From assembly GCA_003526525.1 (NCBI GenBank), contig DPVV01000555.1:1-7222 (forward strand): a stretch of DNA of 7,222 bases. The letters are read 5' to 3'. A program made the translations under genes and the position numbers. Position 1 is the first letter of the stretch; every line of letters begins with the position of its first letter. The stretch comes from Lachnoclostridium phytofermentans. GTDB lineage: Bacteria; Bacillota; Clostridia; Lachnospirales; Lachnospiraceae. A model generated the notes under the pieces. That model searched no databases. It saw only the letters and a list, made by a program, of their open reading frames with translations, and was not told the origin of the DNA. This document shows, piece by piece, positions 5,793 through 7,222 of this stretch.

Positions 5793-5868
5793 GCAGCTCC
5801 TTTCTGAGATATGGTTATTGTGTTATTAACTCAATTTTACTACAAATCAGTTAGGAGTTTTCTTGTTT
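5793..5868 (+). ncRNA. Candidate small RNA or attenuated leader
   Basis: Downstream of the extended -10, AGCTCCT (5795-5801) pairs with AGGAGTT (5853-5859, one G-U), followed inward by a 2x2 U-U internal loop and CTGA/TCAG (5804-5807 with 5847-5850). A T-rich run (5858-5868) follows, as in an intrinsic terminator. The ~39-nt loop can itself pair TGAG (5805-5808) with CTCA (5830-5833), which would break the CTGA/TCAG helix. So either a ~75-nt RNA ends here, or this is a leader controlling read-through towards the response regulator. It matches no riboswitch class I recognise. Confidence 0.3.
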
Positions 5869-6037
5869 TATAAGATATAAGAGGGGGCTACAGAAGATAA
5901 AATCTTAATAGGAGAGAGAACTTATAATTAATTTATATATGTAGCAAAAATAAGCAGATACTTACAATAAAAAGTGCACTAGCTAAGGAACAAAAAGCGA
6001 TACATACAAAGAAAGTACTTACCAAGAAAATAAATAA

Positions 6038-6127
6038 CTGTATACTTTCAATGAAGTACAGGGAACTAACAATGATACTAAAATATCTGTATACTTACAG
6101 TGAGTCAGAGGGGACTAACAATGAAAC
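6038..6127 (+). repeat. Two 41-bp direct repeats, 49 bp apart, before the response regulator
   Basis: Copy 1 (6038-6078) and copy 2 (6087-6127) align without gaps at 33 of 41 positions. Both start CTGTATACTT and end with ACTAACAATGA. A more diverged relative seems to begin near 5955 (GATACTTACAAT, then GGAAC and ATACATACAAAG), and TACTTAC also occurs at 6016. Copy 2 places AGAGGGG seven bases before an ATG (6121) that opens a 16-codon reading frame ending at 6171. The arrangement suits repeated binding sites for a regulator, possibly the adjacent one, or a leader with small translated frames. Confidence 0.7.
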
Positions 6128-6192
6128 ATACAATAAAATCAAGGGATTACATACCAATAAACACGGAGTAGGATTTTTGAAAGGAGAAGGAG

Positions 6193-7222
6193 ATGTATCG
6201 GGTTTTACTTGTGGATGATGAGGATTTAGCAAGAGAGTCAATTAGCCGCTGTATCAAGTGGTCTGATTTGGGATTATCATTGGTTGGAACATGTAAAAAC
6301 GGTAAGGAAGCCATTCTGTTTGTCACGGAACATGAAGTGGACATTGTTCTCACTGATATCTGTATGCCATATTTAGATGGTATGGAATTAAGTAAATTCT
6401 TATATGAGAACCATAAAGACATTAAGATTGTAATACTTAGTGGTTTTCATGAATTTGAATATGCAAAGCAAGCAATGAGGAATAAAGTAGTCGAGTATTT
6501 ATTAAAGCCCGTTACCGCACAAGAGCTAAGAGATGTTTTAATAAATCTTACTAATGACTTAAATAAGAATCGGAAAGAACAGCAAGAAATAACAATAATG
6601 AAACAAGAATACAATAAAAGTTTAACTTTGGTGAAAGGACAAGTATTATCTGATTTGATGCTTGAAGGAAACCCTAGCGAACAGTTAAAAACTGATTTAC
6701 AACGTCTAGAAATACATATCGAAGACTCTAATTTACGAGTCGTATCTTTTATGGTGACATCGTTTGAGAGTGATGAGCCGAAACAAAGTGCTTTAATATT
6801 AATTACTATAGTAAAAATTATTGAGACAACGATAAAAGATTATAAAGATTGTATCGTTTTTCAAGGTGTGGATAATGGTATATACCTAATCTTTCATACG
6901 TCTAAGAAAAGAAATCTTGAGGATAAACTTCACCAAATTCTAAACGATATCAAAAAAAATATTGAAGCAGCTATGTCTTTTCATATTCAGATTGGAATGG
7001 GAGGATGGGTGCATGGTATTCATAACCTAACAACTTCGTTTGAAGATGCAAAACGTGCACTTTCCTATCGCTATTTAGATCAAAATATTTATCTTTGGGA
7101 AATGGATAAGATTAAAATGGTGGATAAAGTAGCCATTTACGATTATCTGGAGAATTTCCAGACAGCAATCAAAGGGAATGATAAGGAAGGCATCAAAAAA
7201 TTAGTTGAGAAGATGCAAAAGG
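6193..7222 (+). CDS. YesN-type response regulator (REC domain; AraC-type DNA-binding end off window), partial
   Basis: The first 343 codons of a two-component response regulator; the 3' end lies beyond the window. The receiver domain (1 to about 120) is complete: acidic pair D8-D9 in VLLVDDE, phosphoacceptor D55 in VLTDICMP, S83 in ILSGFHEFEYAKQAM and K105 in YLLKPV. A charged, probably coiled-coil stretch (about 120-150) follows, then a middle domain (about 150-305) whose end, IGMGGWVHGIHNLTTSFEDAKRALSYRYL, is typical of YesN-like regulators. An AraC-type helix-turn-helix is expected next but is not seen. Such proteins usually answer a membrane sensor kinase and switch on nearby sugar-uptake or glycan-degradation genes; no kinase is visible upstream, so one may lie downstream. 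AGGAGAAGGAG (6182-6192) precedes the ATG and an in-frame TGA at 6178-6180 fixes the start. The gene has a long, repeat-bearing leader region. Confidence 0.92.
   Translation, partial: MYRVLLVDDEDLARESISRCIKWSDLGLSLVGTCKNGKEAILFVTEHEVDIVLTDICMPYLDGMELSKFLYENHKDIKIVILSGFHEFEYAKQAMRNKVVEYLLKPVTAQELRDVLINLTNDLNKNRKEQQEITIMKQEYNKSLTLVKGQVLSDLMLEGNPSEQLKTDLQRLEIHIEDSNLRVVSFMVTSFESDEPKQSALILITIVKIIETTIKDYKDCIVFQGVDNGIYLIFHTSKKRNLEDKLHQILNDIKKNIEAAMSFHIQIGMGGWVHGIHNLTTSFEDAKRALSYRYLDQNIYLWEMDKIKMVDKVAIYDYLENFQTAIKGNDKEGIKKLVEKMQK

Larger units (their letters stand above)
5610..6192. other. Long structured intergenic region between dbpA and the response regulator
   Basis: This 583-bp stretch has no convincing protein gene on either strand; reading frames are short and mostly lack ribosome binding sites. 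In order it holds a weak AAAGC-CAT-GCTTT hairpin followed five bases later by TTTTT (5618-5640, at best a poor dbpA terminator), the CTAG and GTTTTAAC arrays, an extended -10 with a terminator-like hairpin, an AAGAT-AAA-ATCTT hairpin (5894-5906), an isolated TATAAT (5923-5928) without a -35, and the 49-bp-spaced repeats before the response regulator. Confidence 0.6.

Noticed and set aside
5811..5873. 20-codon hydrophobic frame inside the hairpin loop region
   Set aside because: No ribosome binding site; frame likely a by-product of the AT-rich sequence.
6147..6422. 91-codon minus-strand frame
   Set aside because: Antisense to the receiver domain of the response regulator, which is the real gene.

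Overview
The window reads as chromosome of a low-GC Gram-positive bacterium, most likely a clostridium of the Lachnospiraceae type. This is inferred from AT-rich spacers, strong AGGAG-type ribosome binding sites, sigma-A promoters with extended -10 boxes, a secreted SH3/NlpC-P60 wall hydrolase and a YesN-type response regulator. The placement is an inference from gene style; no marker gene fixes it. All six genes are of recognisable families. I see no mobile element, CRISPR array, tRNA or rRNA.

Layout. (1) 182-1621 (+): an RhlE-type DEAD-box RNA helicase with a long lysine-rich tail that ends in three 21-bp tandem repeats. (2) 1803-2099 (+): a small YCII-family protein. (3) 2117-2167: a strong hairpin with an A run on one side and a T run on the other, well placed to stop both the YCII gene and the convergent gene after it. 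(4) 2221-3195 (-): an exported cell-wall hydrolase (signal peptide, two SH3b repeats, NlpC/P60 peptidase) with a ~105-nt leader holding two inverted repeats. (5) 3510-3950 (-): MscL with a four-cysteine zinc ribbon where the usual C-terminal helix lies; its terminator stem runs through its last codons. (6) 4158-5609 (+): DbpA/YxiN-type DEAD-box helicase with the C-terminal RNA-binding domain that recognises 23S rRNA, divergent from mscL, each gene having its own clear promoter. (7) 5610-6192: a 583-bp spacer with no convincing gene but with several kinds of ordered sequence: CTAG every 8 bp, GTTTTAAC every 12 bp, an extended -10 followed by a terminator-like hairpin (possible small RNA or attenuated leader), and two copies of a 41-bp repeat spaced 49 bp apart, just before (8) 6193-end (+): the first 343 codons of a REC-domain response regulator of the YesN/AraC type, cut by the window edge.

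The genes look like mostly single-gene transcription units rather than one operon. Two themes recur: RNA remodelling/ribosome assembly (RhlE-like and DbpA) and the cell envelope (wall hydrolase, MscL). No clear new multi-gene system is visible. The points most worth following are the zinc-ribbon MscL, the structured spacer before the response regulator, and the repeat-built helicase tail.
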